Origin: Panax quinquefolius
Lineage: Eukaryota; Streptophyta; Magnoliopsida; Apiales; Araliaceae
DNA length: 64,000 bases
Assembly: GCA_020205615.1 (NCBI GenBank)
Contig: JAINUW010000472.1
Span: 1 to 64,000, forward strand
Direction: 5' to 3'
Below are positions 32,300 to 43,679 of this stretch, piece by piece. The position numbers were made by a program, and so were the translations under genes. Below the pieces are notes generated by a model that saw only the letters and a list, made by a program, of their open reading frames with translations, was not told the origin of the DNA and did not search any database. Each line of letters starts with the position of its first letter. Positions within the stretch are counted from its first letter, which is position 1.

Positions 32300-33880
32300 T
32301 ATTTGTGAAGAATGTATCTTACTTCTACTGTATCTTCCTGGTTGGTTCGTAGAGTTGATTTTATTGGACTCTACGATCCTTCGAGGTTGATGAGTAGTAG
32401 CTAGATTACTCTTCTCTTTTTCGAAACCTGCACTGGATGAGATCCCTTACTTCGGGAATATGAATTGAATCACCAAGGGGGTTTGACAGCTCATCCTTCC
32501 GTGAGGATTTCAAAAATATAATGCCTCATGAAACCTCAAGCATTACGGTGCTAGTTTCCTTTGCTTTTTCCACACATGACTCACGAGGTAGATTCCCCAA
32601 AGCCTAACCTGTTCTATCGTAGACACTTCTCCGGTTAGAGATTAAGGAGTCCATGGATGAAGAGGATTTATTCTATGTAGAGACCTGTCTTTTCTAGATC
32701 CTCAATCTTAGAGGTTGGGCTGGACTCTCTTTGTGCCTTTGAGCTCATTTGCTCGTCTCAAGAGCTTATTCTCGACTTCAAACTTGAGAGAGAATCAAGA
32801 TCGAGAAGGGTCATTTCGATTCCTCTTGAACTTTTTCTTTTCCTTTTGAAGAAGTGATTAGTCTTTAGACAGAACTCTAAACCACTTCATGTATTGATGC
32901 AGATCAGATGTTATGCCCTGTAATGCAGTTCTAAGGTCATCAATATCTACATCAGGAGAGTTGAAGTCAAATACCTCATCGATACTTACTTCATGTATGT
33001 TGGAGTTCTGTTTGTCCCTTGCATTTTTGGCCATCAGGCAGAGATTAGCCATTTGAGGATCTTCATCATCTCCAGATTCTGGAGTTGAGTCGTTATCAGA
33101 GTCACTCCACTCCTCCAGCTACAAGACCTTTGTCTTTTTTTACTGGCCTTTTGTTGCCTTTGTATTTCTTTTTTGCATGTGATTTCTTCTTGAGTTCTTC
33201 TCTAAGAGGTTTGTTGCAGTTGGCAATGAAGTGACCAGGTTTCTTGCAGTTGTAGCATAGGTCATTCATTTGCTCCTGGCTGTTGTAGTTGCTAACTTTC
33301 TTTGTCTTGCTGGTTTTGCCTTGTCGCATGAATCTTCGTAGTCTTTTAACCAGCATTGCAAAGTCTTCATCATCATCTTCATCGTAGTCAAAATCAACTT
33401 CAGTGTTGACTTTGGAGGTGTTTTCGGTTACTTTGAGAGCAACACATTTATCCTTCTTTCTTCCTACAGATAACGTTTCTGCTCGTTGTGTTAGCTCCAG
33501 TTCGTACGTGAGGAGGTTGCCATATAACTGTTGAACAGTCATTTCATGTAGATTCTTTGATTCTCTTATGGCAGTGGTTTTGGCATCCCACTTGCTTGGT
33601 AAAGCTCTCATGAACTTTATGATCAGATCTTTGTTTGGATAGATCTTTCCATAGGCTCGTAGAGAGTTGAGCAAAATATTGAATCTCTCGTATGTGGCAG
33701 TGACGTTCTCTCCTTGAACGTGAGCAAACATCTCATATTGTTGAGTCAGGAGAGATTGTTTATTTTCTCCGACTTTTTCTATTCCTTCATGCATAATGAG
33801 TAGTGCTTCCCAAACCTCCTTTGTTGTTTTGCAGTTGACCACCTTTTCAAATAGATCATCTTCTATATTTAATGGGCATT
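32300..33880 (-). pseudogene. Element A gag, N-terminally truncated
   Basis: Reads from about 33880 with NIEDDLFEKVVNCKTTKEVW, then YEMFAHVQGENVTATYERF, LRAYGKIYPNKDLIIKFMRALP and LPSKWDAKTTAIRES, the UBN2-type capsid block. An acidic stretch and the knuckle CYNCKKPGHFIANC follow. Beyond a stop at about 33102 the coiled-coil tail continues (33052-32858 and further, broken). The usual first 80 or so residues are absent: a stop precedes KCPLNIEDD at 33882 and the upstream DNA belongs to element B. A CTACGAT motif also occurs near 32370. Confidence 0.85.
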
Positions 33881-34355
33881 TTTAAATTGTATGAAATCTA
33901 ATTTCAAGATTAAAATAAACTCTTTATTCTAATTTTAAAATTATTAAAATTTATATTATATATATATATATATAATGTGAAGTTATCAAAGTAATCTTTA
34001 CTGCAACTAATATATATAATTTATAGATTACTTTGATGTTACAGGATAAAGTAATATAATCATGATTACATTACTGCAACTAATATATATAAAAGTTATC
34101 ATGCTTCGTAATTTAAAAAAAAAGTCGTGACTGCAATCATGATTATATTACTGCAACTAATATATATAAAAGTTATCATGCTCCGCAATTTAAAAAAAAC
34201 CGTGATTGCGCAACAGTTCGTGATTAACAGGCTATCGCGATAATTTTTTTTCATAAAATAATAATTTTATACAATAAATTATGTCCAATAAATTATTCTA
34301 AATACATATCCATACATATATGGAATCAAAACAATTAATAATTCGCATAAAGTTT
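33881..34355 (-). other. AT-rich leader of element B, after a fusion junction
   Basis: It lies between B's primer-binding site and the truncated gag of A. It contains no gag. It is AT-rich, with TA runs (about 33955-33973) and a short tandem repeat. B's gag, protease, integrase and most of RT are missing. Confidence 0.55.
34064..34200. repeat. Tandem repeat in B leader, 77-bp period
   Basis: GATTAYATTACTGCAACTAA begins at 34064 and 34141, each continuing through TATATATAAAAGTTATCATG and an A-rich tract. A partial third copy (ACTGCAACTAATATATATAA) occurs near 33999. Confidence 0.8.
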
Positions 34356-34368
34356 GGCTCTGATACCA
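34356..34368 (-). other. Primer-binding site of element B
   Basis: The minus strand reads TGGTATCAGAGCC one nucleotide inside the 5' LTR, complementary to initiator tRNA-Met. Confidence 0.85.
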
Positions 34369-34369
34369 C

Positions 34370-36231
34370 TGTTAGGTTTTATGAAAATCACAATAGCAAT
34401 TAAATTGCAAAAATAGCGGAAACAAAATAAAATTAGATTTTATTTTTTTCACAAACCAATTACTCGGATCATCCTTTATGCATATTATTAATTAAAACGA
34501 AGAACAAGAAGTTATGGAATCATACTCTTGTAGATACGAGCTTCCACAGATACGAGTTCACCTCCTACTTCTCCACAATCTCCTTGAATCTCCGGGTAGA
34601 TTTCTTCCTTTGATCAATGTAAGTCACCCAAGTGTATGACCTCTAGAGGTGATCCATCAAAGAAGAAGAATTTTCAAGAAGAAGAGTGTATTGGCTCAAA
34701 CCCTAGTTTTTCCTATCTCTATAGAAAAAGGGGCGTACTCTCCAACTATTGGAATTACGTATATCTGATATCTGATATAAGACTCCTCTTATAAAGATAT
34801 CAGGTAACCCTATTTAATTAAAATAAGGTATTATTTATTTAATTAAACTCTTTTAATTAAATGGGCTCCCTAATCATATTAGGGATAATTAATTAAACTC
34901 ATTTAAATAATTTTCCCTCCTAATCCTATTAGATTTAAATGAGAGTACTTATATTAAATTAATCCCTAAACCCTTTTAGAAATTAAAATAATAATAATTA
35001 TAATAATATTAATAAGACTCCTCTTATTAATTTATATTTAATATTTTAAAATAATAAATAATAAATATTAAGCTATTTAATTTATTCTATCACCATAGAT
35101 TAAATTAAATATACTTAACATATTATTACGATTATGCCATTAACTTCTTAAATAATTATTCTTCATTTTATGGTGTGACCCTTTAGGATCTCCATATTAA
35201 AACCAGTTGTGAATAAATCAATTAGAACAATTCTAACCTTATTTAAATAAATAAATTAAACGATTAATTTATTTAAATAAATAATATTTATTCTACAATA
35301 GGGATAAGCCTCCCTAGCGATCAACGACTTTCCAGATAATATAGATTTCAACATTAATCATAAAAGAACCTTTGAGTTAGTAATTCTTGAAATGCATAAT
35401 TCAATCCTTCCACCATACAATGTCCCAATTAAATATAAAATATGGAATTACTGTCAAGTCTTATTTTATTTAATTATATGTATTTCGATTCCTAAATGCA
35501 CAACTCCTAATGAATGCAAATTAGAAACTACTTTCTAATTTCATTCCACCTTGGCCAAGGATTCCTGGGTTGCCATTCATTGAATCACATATGACATTTC
35601 TTTTCTTTTACTAGAAGTGGTAGATTCTTTATTGATCATTCATTATCTCCATATATAACTTATTACACCCAAGCATACCTTTTGATGTACTCTAAGAGTC
35701 TTAAGGAATAAGTCAAAGTGTAATTCATTATATATAAGATACTATGATGATCTCAAGTCTAAGGATCATTTGTACTACTATCACTATAGGAATTCCTATT
35801 GACAGGCAAGTAAAACTCCATTAGGTATTCCTTAGCGAGTCACGTTCAGTAAACTTATTCTCTAATAAGCACCTACATACTTGCTTTAGTGTCTCCACAC
35901 AAATGATCATGAGATCTATCATCCCCATCCAGTGAGCGAGCAACGTACGTACCAATCTATCCGGATTCACTAATCCCCTTTTTAGTAATCCATTGATTGG
36001 GAACATTTTGGTTTTAAGCCATTTAAGAATTTAGATCTCATTAGCATGATCTCATCATGATTCTAAAAGCATTGCTTAAAACTATGGGTTTATCACATAT
36101 TATTAAAACAACACCATGTAGATATTAAATGCCTTTAATAAGTAATTATTTTATTAATAAACAAATAATATTGATTACAAAGTATATGCTTTATCATCAT
36201 ACATGATTGACTTGTATGCATACTACTTTCA
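34370..36231 (-). repeat. 5' LTR of element B (1862 bp)
   Basis: The plus strand starts TGTTAGGTTTTATG and ends GCATACTACTTTCA. It matches 8434-10288 throughout, with scattered differences. Flanked on the right by GTGTG and then by G1 integrase sequence. Confidence 0.9.
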
Positions 36232-37540
36232 GTGTGTAACACATACTCCACCATGGATTTCATCCATGAGTCTTTGGGATTAGTCTTTGTCTACGCATCT
36301 TAGAAGGCCTATTCACACATTCCTTTTGTAAAGTGTGTCTCCGCTTAGGTAGAATTTTATGGCCATTTTATGGATCCGCTTTCTTTCAGCTTGACTTTCC
36401 CCAGCGGGCATAGATCCATCTCACAGATATTCTTTGATGTCATGTTACCAGGACTATTTGATGGGAGCCAGTTCACTGATACTTCTCCAATGCAATTTCC
36501 ATAGACTGGTGCCTTCTAGCTTGCAAATTTGATACCTGGGATTCCTCCCCTTTCAGATATATTGATTAAGGAAGCTAGGGTTTTTAGTGCATATGCAAAA
36601 TTATTCCTCTTCCGAGGGATGTGAATGAAGGATATTTATTCGAATTCCATTGTCATTTGATAACTTGCCAATGGTAAGGCAACAAATGCAATTCTTTGGT
36701 GTGATATGCCCCAGTGGTTTGCTTGATGACTAGCTCAGAATTCCCAAAGACAGCTAACTATTTGATATCCATGGATTGGGGTAGTTTCAATCCCATTATA
36801 CAGCCTTCATACTCAGCCGTGTTGTTGGTGTTGACAAACTACAACTTGATAGCCACGGGATACTGTTCTCCCAAAATAGGTACTAGAACTGCCCCTACTC
36901 CGGCACCTTCCATGTTTACGGTTCCATCAAAATATAATTTCCAAGATCGGACTGCATTTTCCTGATGGATTTGAATTGTCATTATTCCTTCATCTAGGAA
37001 ATACGTTTCTAAGGGTTCGAAATTCCCTGATGGTGCTTCGGCAAATTAACCCACAAATCCTTGACCTTTGATAGAATTTTGAGTCACGTTGATGATGTCG
37101 AATTATTGAAGGATCAACTGCCATTTGAACAATAGACAATTCAACATGGATTTTTCGAATACGTACTTTAGAGGATCCATACGAGATATGAGATAGGTTG
37201 TGTGACCAAGTAGATAATGTTGTTATCTCACGGTGGCCTATGCTAATGCACAATAGGTCTTTTCAATCAAAGGATACTTTTGCCCGTCGCTGCTGAATCT
37301 TTTGCTGAGGTAATAGATAGCTCTTTCCTTGCCTCTATTGTCTTTTTGTCCCAGCATGCAGCCCATAACATTGTCATTAACTGACAGGTACATAAACATG
37401 GGAACATTGTCCCTTGGAGATACCAAGACAGGAGCTTTGACCAATTTCTTTTTTATGGAAAGGAAGACTTTTTGACACTCCTCATTCCACTTCATAGAAG
37501 AATTTTTCCTTAACAGCTTGAAGATGGGCTCACACGTTGC
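36232..37540 (-). pseudogene. G1 (Tat-type) pol, middle piece: RT end, RNase H and archaeal-type RNase H
   Basis: Read from 37540 down: CEPIFKLLRKNSSMKWNEEC, then AIYYLSKRFSSDGQKYPLIEK of the first RNase H. After decay, WKLYFDGTVNMEGAGVGAVL and NTNNTAEYEGCIMGLK mark a second, archaeal-type RNase H, the hallmark of the Tat lineage. The expected FGDS(A/E)LV active-site block is FGNSELV, so the catalytic Asp is Asn. The piece ends in EIHGGVC just before element B, and the integrase continues at 8433. Many stops. It is bounded on the right by element G2. Confidence 0.8.
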
Positions 37541-38175
37541 TGTAAGACCCCAGCTTTTATAAATAAAGATGAATTTTTCTATAAATATTATTTTTGAATA
37601 TTATGGAATAAATTTGATATAATGTTATAGTTGTGGGTAATATTTATAAATTTTGCAAAGTATGCAAGTTGTTATAAAATATTCGTTTGAATTGGGAATA
37701 TTCTTTTGTTAGGGAATATTATTCGTACAATGGCTCAATCATTGGTGGACCCCCACAATGTAATTATTGTCGGATTGAGAAAGCGACAAAAATATTTTAT
37801 AAAAATAACGGCGGAGGTGTTACCGTTAAAAGCTGTTGAACTACCCTACGGTGGTAAAAAGTACTGATGAATCTGGCGTAGTTGCGTAGTAGTAGACACG
37901 GTATTGATTATTGATGCTTACATGAGAAGTCACTCATTTATGCTCAATTATTACTACGAGAATTCTTTGCATCATATCTCTTATATTATTGATTCAATTA
38001 TTGTCACAAGATCATCTCGTATAATATGTTATAGTATTAAATCAATAATTGAGACGACAAGTTATAAATGATTAATAATTGTTGAAAGATTAAATATGTG
38101 TTGATGAAAAAAAAATGATTTGTGGTAAGTTTGATTATTTTTTATGGGGGCTCATATGTCATCATCTAAGAGTCT

Positions 38176-38352
38176 CTTCGTCAATAGTAATTACCCTTGT
38201 GAATAGTATTTACCTTACCGTCGATAGTAATTACCTTCGTCAATAGTAATTACCCTTGTGAATAGTATTTACCTTAATAGTAATAGTAATTACCCTTGTG
38301 AATAGTATTTACCTTCGTCAATAGTATTTACCTTCGTTAATAGTAATTACCT
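38176..38352. repeat. LTR minisatellite, alternating 19-20-bp units
   Basis: Alternating units AATAGTAATTACC and AATAGTATTTACC are joined by CTTGTG or TTCGTC linkers. The same array with different unit number and order is in the 3' LTR at about 45615-45810. Confidence 0.8.
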
Positions 38353-38484
38353 TTACTAGACGTCGAACCACTTGTCGTTTCACATTACAAAGCGCCGAAC
38401 CACTTGTCGTTTCACATTACAAGCGTCAAACCAAATTCGTCAAGCCACTTACCTTTTCACACTAAGGTGCTAAGCTAGAAATCT

Positions 38485-38500
38485 TCTATAAATAGAGGCC
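38485..38500 (+). promoter_or_regulatory. Probable TATA box of G2 LTR
   Basis: TCTATAAATAGAGGCC is a strong plant TATA-box match, placed in the first third of the LTR and repeated in the 3' LTR at about 45944. Transcription from here would start about 30 bp downstream. Not tested beyond sequence match. Confidence 0.6.
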
Positions 38501-38749
38501 TAGGGCTTCATTATTTTCACTTAATTCATTCAAGCTATAGAGAGAGAAAGTATAGAGAATAAGAGAGAAAGAAGAAGAGTATTTTGTTACTACTACCTTC
38601 GCAAAGATTCAATCTCCTACCAAATGTAAGGGTGTTATTCTTTCTTATTCATGAAGAGAACTGTTGTTATTCCATTGCTTATTATTACATTGGAATAACC
38701 TTTGTATAAGTGGTTTACCCTATACTTGGTGACATTCTTCTATTATTCA

Positions 38750-39060
38750 TTGGAACATCACATGCGTGTGTTTTACACCGGGACTGGTTAAAATCTTTAT
38801 TATTATTACATTGGAACATCACGTGCATGTGTTTTACACAGGACACGGTTCCGCTTTTTATTATTCTCGTTGGAACATCCCGCTCATGTGTTTTACAGGA
38901 CACGGTTCCGTCTTTTTATTATTCTGTTGGAATATCCTATCATGTGTTTTACACCGGATCCGGTTCCATCTTTATTATTCTGTTGGAACATCCAGCCGAT
39001 TTGTGAATTTCACGACACTGGTTCCGTTATTTATTATTCCATTGGAATAACACATGCATG
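38750..39060. repeat. LTR minisatellite, units of 56-61 bp
   Basis: TTGGAAYATCC/A starts units at 38750, 38811, 38870, 38927, 38983 and 39042. Each unit contains CATGYGTGTTTTACA, a GGNNNNGGTT block and TTTATTATT. The counterpart in the 3' LTR is at about 46200-46515. It lies just downstream of the presumed transcription start, so the units would be in the RNA leader. Confidence 0.85.
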
Positions 39061-40154
39061 CGGTCTATCGCATGCATGGTGATTTCTTTTGTTATTCCAT
39101 TCTTTATTATACCCAGTTAGTTAAAACTTTGATTTCTATACTCCATGAAATTAGTAGAATATCCTTGATATTTGCGTTTCATCCAAAGATATCTTTTCAT
39201 GAAAATATTCTTGATCATTCTTGAATTTTACTCTACAAAAACAAGATCATGTTGATAATTTGGACGTTAATAATTCTCGGATAAAATAATTCTTGAACTT
39301 GTTTTATTGAATTCTTATATCATTGTCATCATCCTCATGTTTATATTTTTTGAAAGTCATCGTATTCAGTAGTGCATAGATGGACTTGGTATGATTATGA
39401 CGAGAGACTATTGGTGTAATCATGGTAGTAATGTTACAAATGATGTGATAAAAATCCTCGATGGTCGTAGTAGTGCATTGATGGATGATTGTTGGCATGA
39501 TCATGACCATTAATGAATACACAAATATTCTTGGCCCGTAGTGCATGAATAATTGTGGTCGTGATACTAAAGAATATCCTGGTCGAAAAAGTGCGGGGTG
39601 ATTCGATGATGTGAAATATTTATTAAAATTTGAGTCTCATTTATAAACAATGATGATGAAAACCTTTTAAAACCTAAAAGATAGTAGACTTTATTTTACT
39701 TGACTCTTTTAATGGATTGCAGATATTCCGCCGCAGATTAAACCTGGTTGTCTATTGTATTTTATCGGTTTAACATTATTCAAGACTATTGATAATTTAT
39801 TCGCATTATCTTAGTCATAATATTTCTTCTTGGGCTAGTTGAGCTCACCTTTCTTTCTTTCTTCGTTCTCTTGAAATGAAATGATAAAATAGCCGGGACG
39901 AGTGGGAAGCAGTGATGGTCACGAAGATAGCATTAGTAGTCCTCACTATTACGTAAAATAGTGTGATAATAATTTGTAATGAGGACTTTTTATTTGAGTT
40001 TGTATAATATCTAGTAGAGCGATATTTGTATTTAAACTCACGGTTTATGTCGTATTGTATACCTACGATTATGTTAATAAGTTGTTTTTAAATTACATAC
40101 CATGTAAGTGTCGACCCAAGATGGGTGATGTATACCTAATTCAGGCGTCACGGT

Positions 40155-40167
40155 TGGTATCGAGCTT
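40155..40167 (+). other. Primer-binding site of G2, one base short
   Basis: TGGTATCGAGCTT lies two nucleotides after the LTR end. It matches the initiator tRNA-Met site TGGTATCAGAGC except for one missing A. Confidence 0.75.
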
Positions 40168-40236
40168 AGGATATGATCCCTGGCTAAGATGTGAGAATAG
40201 TACTAGGAGGGAGAGCGGGGGAATACCTTCGCTAGT

Positions 40237-42040
40237 ATGACCTACCTAAGTTTATGTGATATTTTATTGGTTGGTCGGAAGATAGGGATAATTTGTTACA
40301 TGTCAATTAACCTTTTGTTTTGTGGCGATGTCGAAAATGACATCGAGAATGTTGAGAATAGCAATGGAGCGCAGCGATTGTTGATTCACCACATATCAAT
40401 AATCGAGGATAATGTGCATCGAAGGCGACAATCCTCATGCAAACAACAACTTGACCAAATGACGAATGATCAAATGTTCAGAGGCTTTATGCAATTTATG
40501 CAACAAAGAAAGTAGAGAGCGACTCTGCCCAAAACGTAGGTGGAAACACGGAAAAATCTCTCAATCATCACCGCTAAACAATTTAAGGAGCTGGGACCAT
40601 AGGAGTTTAAGGGAGAGCAAAACCACTTGGCGGAAGCATGGATAAAGCAGATTACCAAGATATTTGATGTCTTGGGATGCTCCGAGAGCAAAAGGTTCCT
40701 TTCACGCTTTTATGTTATTTGTTGGAGAGGCGGATTCTTGGTGGGAATCGGTAAAACGTACTCAACCAAATTCATGAAGATATCTTGGGAGAAGTTCCGG
40801 GGAGGCATTCAACGACAAATACTTTCCGAAAGTATTATTCGCCACATGAAGGAGGTGGAGTTTATCAAGTTGGAACAAAACAATATGACCGTGTCGCAAT
40901 ACGAGGCAAAATTTATGAGTTATCACGGTTTTCGTCCCCACTTGGTGGATAATGAAGAGAGAATGGCGCGAATGTTTTAAGAGGTTTGAAAGCGGAGATA
41001 CGTCAACATCTTATTTCTCATAAAGCGTGTTTGTATTCGGATGTTGTAAATAGGGCTCGATTAGTGAAGCGATAATGAGTCAACTTAACTAAAAGAGATC
41101 GGTAAGCAAAATTATAATACCAATGAGAATAGTCATCGAGGCGGTGACAACAAGCGTGGAGGGAATCAACAGGCGGATATGGTAACCGCCGGTGGTAATC
41201 GGGGCCAAAACAATAAGAATGGACATTTCAAGAAAAGGAGATTCAATAATGATGGAAAGACGTCAAAGACAAAGCACCCATTGTTAAGGAAGGAGAAAGA
41301 CCACCGATCATATGCTTCAAATGCGGAGGAGAGGGACACATCGATCAAAGCTGCTGCGTCATGGACGTCCAAAGCATGTTATAATTGTGGAAGAGAAGGT
41401 CACTTAGCTCGATTTTTGTCGTTCATCAAGACAAATTCAGCTAGGATGGAGGCACCAAAGGCCATCCCGGAAAATTCAAAACCCAGTAGCAAGAGGAGAG
41501 CATTTGTTGTGACCTCCCAAAGAGCAAGGAATCCGAATGAGGTCATCACGGGTAAGCTTATCATAAACTCTAATGAAGTCTATACTTTATTTGATCCCAG
41601 GTTCTACCCATTCTTTTTTATTTCTCCTACTTGCGCTCATCGATTAAATTTGACTCAGGAGAAATTAGACTTTGACTTATCTGTGGAAACTCCGTTGGGA
41701 GAAACCTTCATTACATCCCTTTGTTTATAAGTCTTGTTTGGTTCAAATCGGTACCCTCACATTACACGTCGATCTTATTTCATTAAAAATACTTGCATTT
41801 GACGTGATTACAAGGGATTGATTGGTTAACTACTTATCATGCAAAATTGATTGTTTTCGTAAGGTTGTTAGCTTTCATATTCCTAATCAACCTATTATGT
41901 GAATTCAAACGACCAAACCATTAAAATCAATCACGGTCATCTCAAGCCATAAAGCTATTCGTTTATTGAAAAAGCGGATGTCAAGCTTTCTTAGCTCATA
42001 TCATGATTTAAATAAAAATAAATCGGATTTTAAACGATAT
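40237..42040 (+). pseudogene. G2 gag and protease
   Basis: Gag blocks include HLAEAWIKQITKIFDVLGC at about 40620-40680, then WEKFRGGIQRQ, FIKLEQNNMTVSQYEAKF and FRPHLVDNEERMARMF, the retrotransposon gag domain. Two zinc knuckles follow in different frames: CFKCGGEGHIDQSC at about 41310-41355, complete, and CYNCGREGHLARF at about 41377, whose last Cys is lost to a frame change. The protease (GKLIINSNEVYTLFD...) has its DTG catalytic triplet replaced, reading LFDPRF. Several frameshifts. The product would form the particle and process the polyprotein. Confidence 0.8.
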
Positions 42041-42960
42041 TCCTATTGTTAATAAATTTCTGACGTATTCCCGAAGAACTTCCCTGGCCTACCCCGAGGC
42101 GTGAAATTGAATTTTGTATCGACCTTGAACCCGGTACAAAACCTATTTCCAAAGCCCCATATCGAATGGCTCTATTGAACTTCGTGGAGTTAAAGACCCA
42201 ATCGCAGGAATTGTTAGACATTGGCTTTATTCGTCCTAGTACTTCTCCTTGGGGTGCTCTGTTCTATTCGTGAAGAAGAAAGATAGGAGTATGCGACTTT
42301 GTATTGATTATCGGAGTTGAATCACGTCACCATAAAAATAAGTATCCATTGCCACGTATTGATGACCTGTTTGACCGGTTGCAAGGAGCCAAATTCTTTT
42401 CAAAGATTGATCTTCGTTAGGATATCACCAATTGAAGATTAGAACCGCTGACATTCCAAAGACGGCTTTCAGAACTCGGTACGGGCATTATGAATTCCTA
42501 GTCATGTCCTTTAGATTGACTAATGCTCCTGCTGCCTTCATGGATATGATGAACCGAGTATTCAAGGAATATTTAGATCACTTTGTGGTCGTCTTTATTG
42601 ATGACATCCTTATTTATTCCAAAAGCCGTGAAGATCATGAGCAACACTTGAGGCTGACACTCCAAAAGCTTCGTGAATATAAGCTTTATGCCAAGTTGAA
42701 GAAATGCGAGTTCTGGCTTGAAGAAGTAGCATTCCTTGGGCACGTGGTATCAAGTCATGGAATATCCATTGACCCAAAGAAAGATTGAAGCTATTCAAAA
42801 GTCGGGAACAACCTAAATCGATGGCCAAAAACGTAGCTTTCTCGGTTTAGTGGTTATTATCGAGATTCGTGGAAGGATTTTCTCGAATCGCTATTCCATC
42901 GACTTCGGTGACTCGGAAAGATACAAAAAGTTCGGTTGGAGCGAAGAATGTGAGAAGAGT
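42041..42960 (+). pseudogene. G2 reverse transcriptase
   Basis: The opening is [24 protein letters not shown] at about 42100, with [15 protein letters not shown] and [20 protein letters not shown]. Open block 42432-42788 has [20 protein letters not shown] and the catalytic [10 protein letters not shown], then [17 protein letters not shown]. Frameshifts occur near 42250, 42420 and 42790. Confidence 0.9.
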
Positions 42961-43400
42961 TTTCAAGAACTCAAGAGGAGACTTATTTCAAAGACTGCTC
43001 GACAATACCATCGGCTCGAAGGATTTGTCATCTCTGATGATGCTTGGGCAAAGGGTTGGGATGTGTTCTCATGCAACATGGAAAAGTAATAGCCTATGCC
43101 TCACGAAAACTCAAAGAATATGAGAGGAATTATCCTACTCATGATCTAGAGTTAGCATGTATTGTCTTTGCACTTAAAATTTGGAGGCATTACTTGTATG
43201 GGGAGAAAGTGGAGATCTTTACGGATCATAAAAGCCTCAAATATTTCTTCACTCAAAAGGAACTCAACATGCGACAACGACGTTGGCTTGAACTGTTGAA
43301 AGATTATGATCATACCATCCAATACCATCCCGGAAAAGTTTAACGTGGTAGGCGGCGATTGAGTAGAAAATCATATGCAAGTCGAAAAGTGCGATATTGT
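42961..43400 (+). pseudogene. G2 RNase H
   Basis: Open block 43044-43343: [51 protein letters not shown] and [20 protein letters not shown], the gypsy RNase H series. The first catalytic Asp region is damaged by a frame change near 43040. Confidence 0.88.
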
Positions 43401-43679
43401 CAACGCAAAGGCCCATTTTGTGTGACTTGCAAAGGATGGAGATAGAATTAAAGACTCCAGGGACGCATGTGATGATAGCGAGTATACGAGTAGAACCGAC
43501 TTTAATTGATAAAGTTAAAGTTGCTCAAGCTACACTGACACGGAGGCGATGCGTATGAGAAAGAAAGTGCAAGAAGGTGCTATCTTGGGAAGCAAGAATC
43601 GATGAAGAAGGAATACTTGAGTCAACTCCGGACTTTGTGTTCCTAACGACCACGATTTAAAGTATAATATCATGATGGA

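Larger units (their letters stand above)
11140..33880 (-). mobile_element. SIRE/Maximus-like copia element A, lacking its 5' LTR
   Basis: Minus-strand element whose parts run gag (33880-32330), second zinc knuckle, protease/integrase (32299-30349), reverse transcriptase (split at 29761/17614 by element C), RNase H (to 16708), a long leader, an extra ORF (15979-12828), polypurine tract and 3' LTR (12621-11140). A long gag with a coiled-coil tail and an extra gene after pol are SIRE/Maximus traits. No 5' LTR is present. Reading of gag is lost at about 33882, and sequence belonging to element B's leader follows at once, so a deletion fused the two elements. Confidence 0.8.
8434..36231 (-). mobile_element. 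Ty1/copia element B, hosting elements A and C
   Basis: Bounded by two related LTRs (8434-10288 and 34370-36231), with a primer-binding site inside the right one and a polypurine tract beside the left one, so it is transcribed on the minus strand. It sits inside G1 pol. Right flank GTGTG and left flank GTG fit a 5-bp target duplication in which one TG was lost, and G1 reads in frame across the removed insert. Only the last part of its own pol survives (10303-11139). Most of gag-pol was replaced by, or deleted together with, part of element A. Copia lineage unassigned. Confidence 0.85.
37541..40152 (+). repeat. 5' LTR of G2 (2612 bp)
   Basis: Begins TGTAAGACCCCAGC and ends GGCGTCACG. It contains two minisatellites listed separately, and CTATAAATAGAGGCC at about 38487, a plausible TATA box followed by a transcription start region. 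Frames at 38710-39082 translate the minisatellite and are not genes. Confidence 0.92.

Noticed and set aside
38710..39082. Overlapping plus-strand frames with repeated His-Ala-Cys-Val-like peptides
   Set aside because: They are translations of the 56-61-bp minisatellite in the G2 LTR. The frame shifts from unit to unit.
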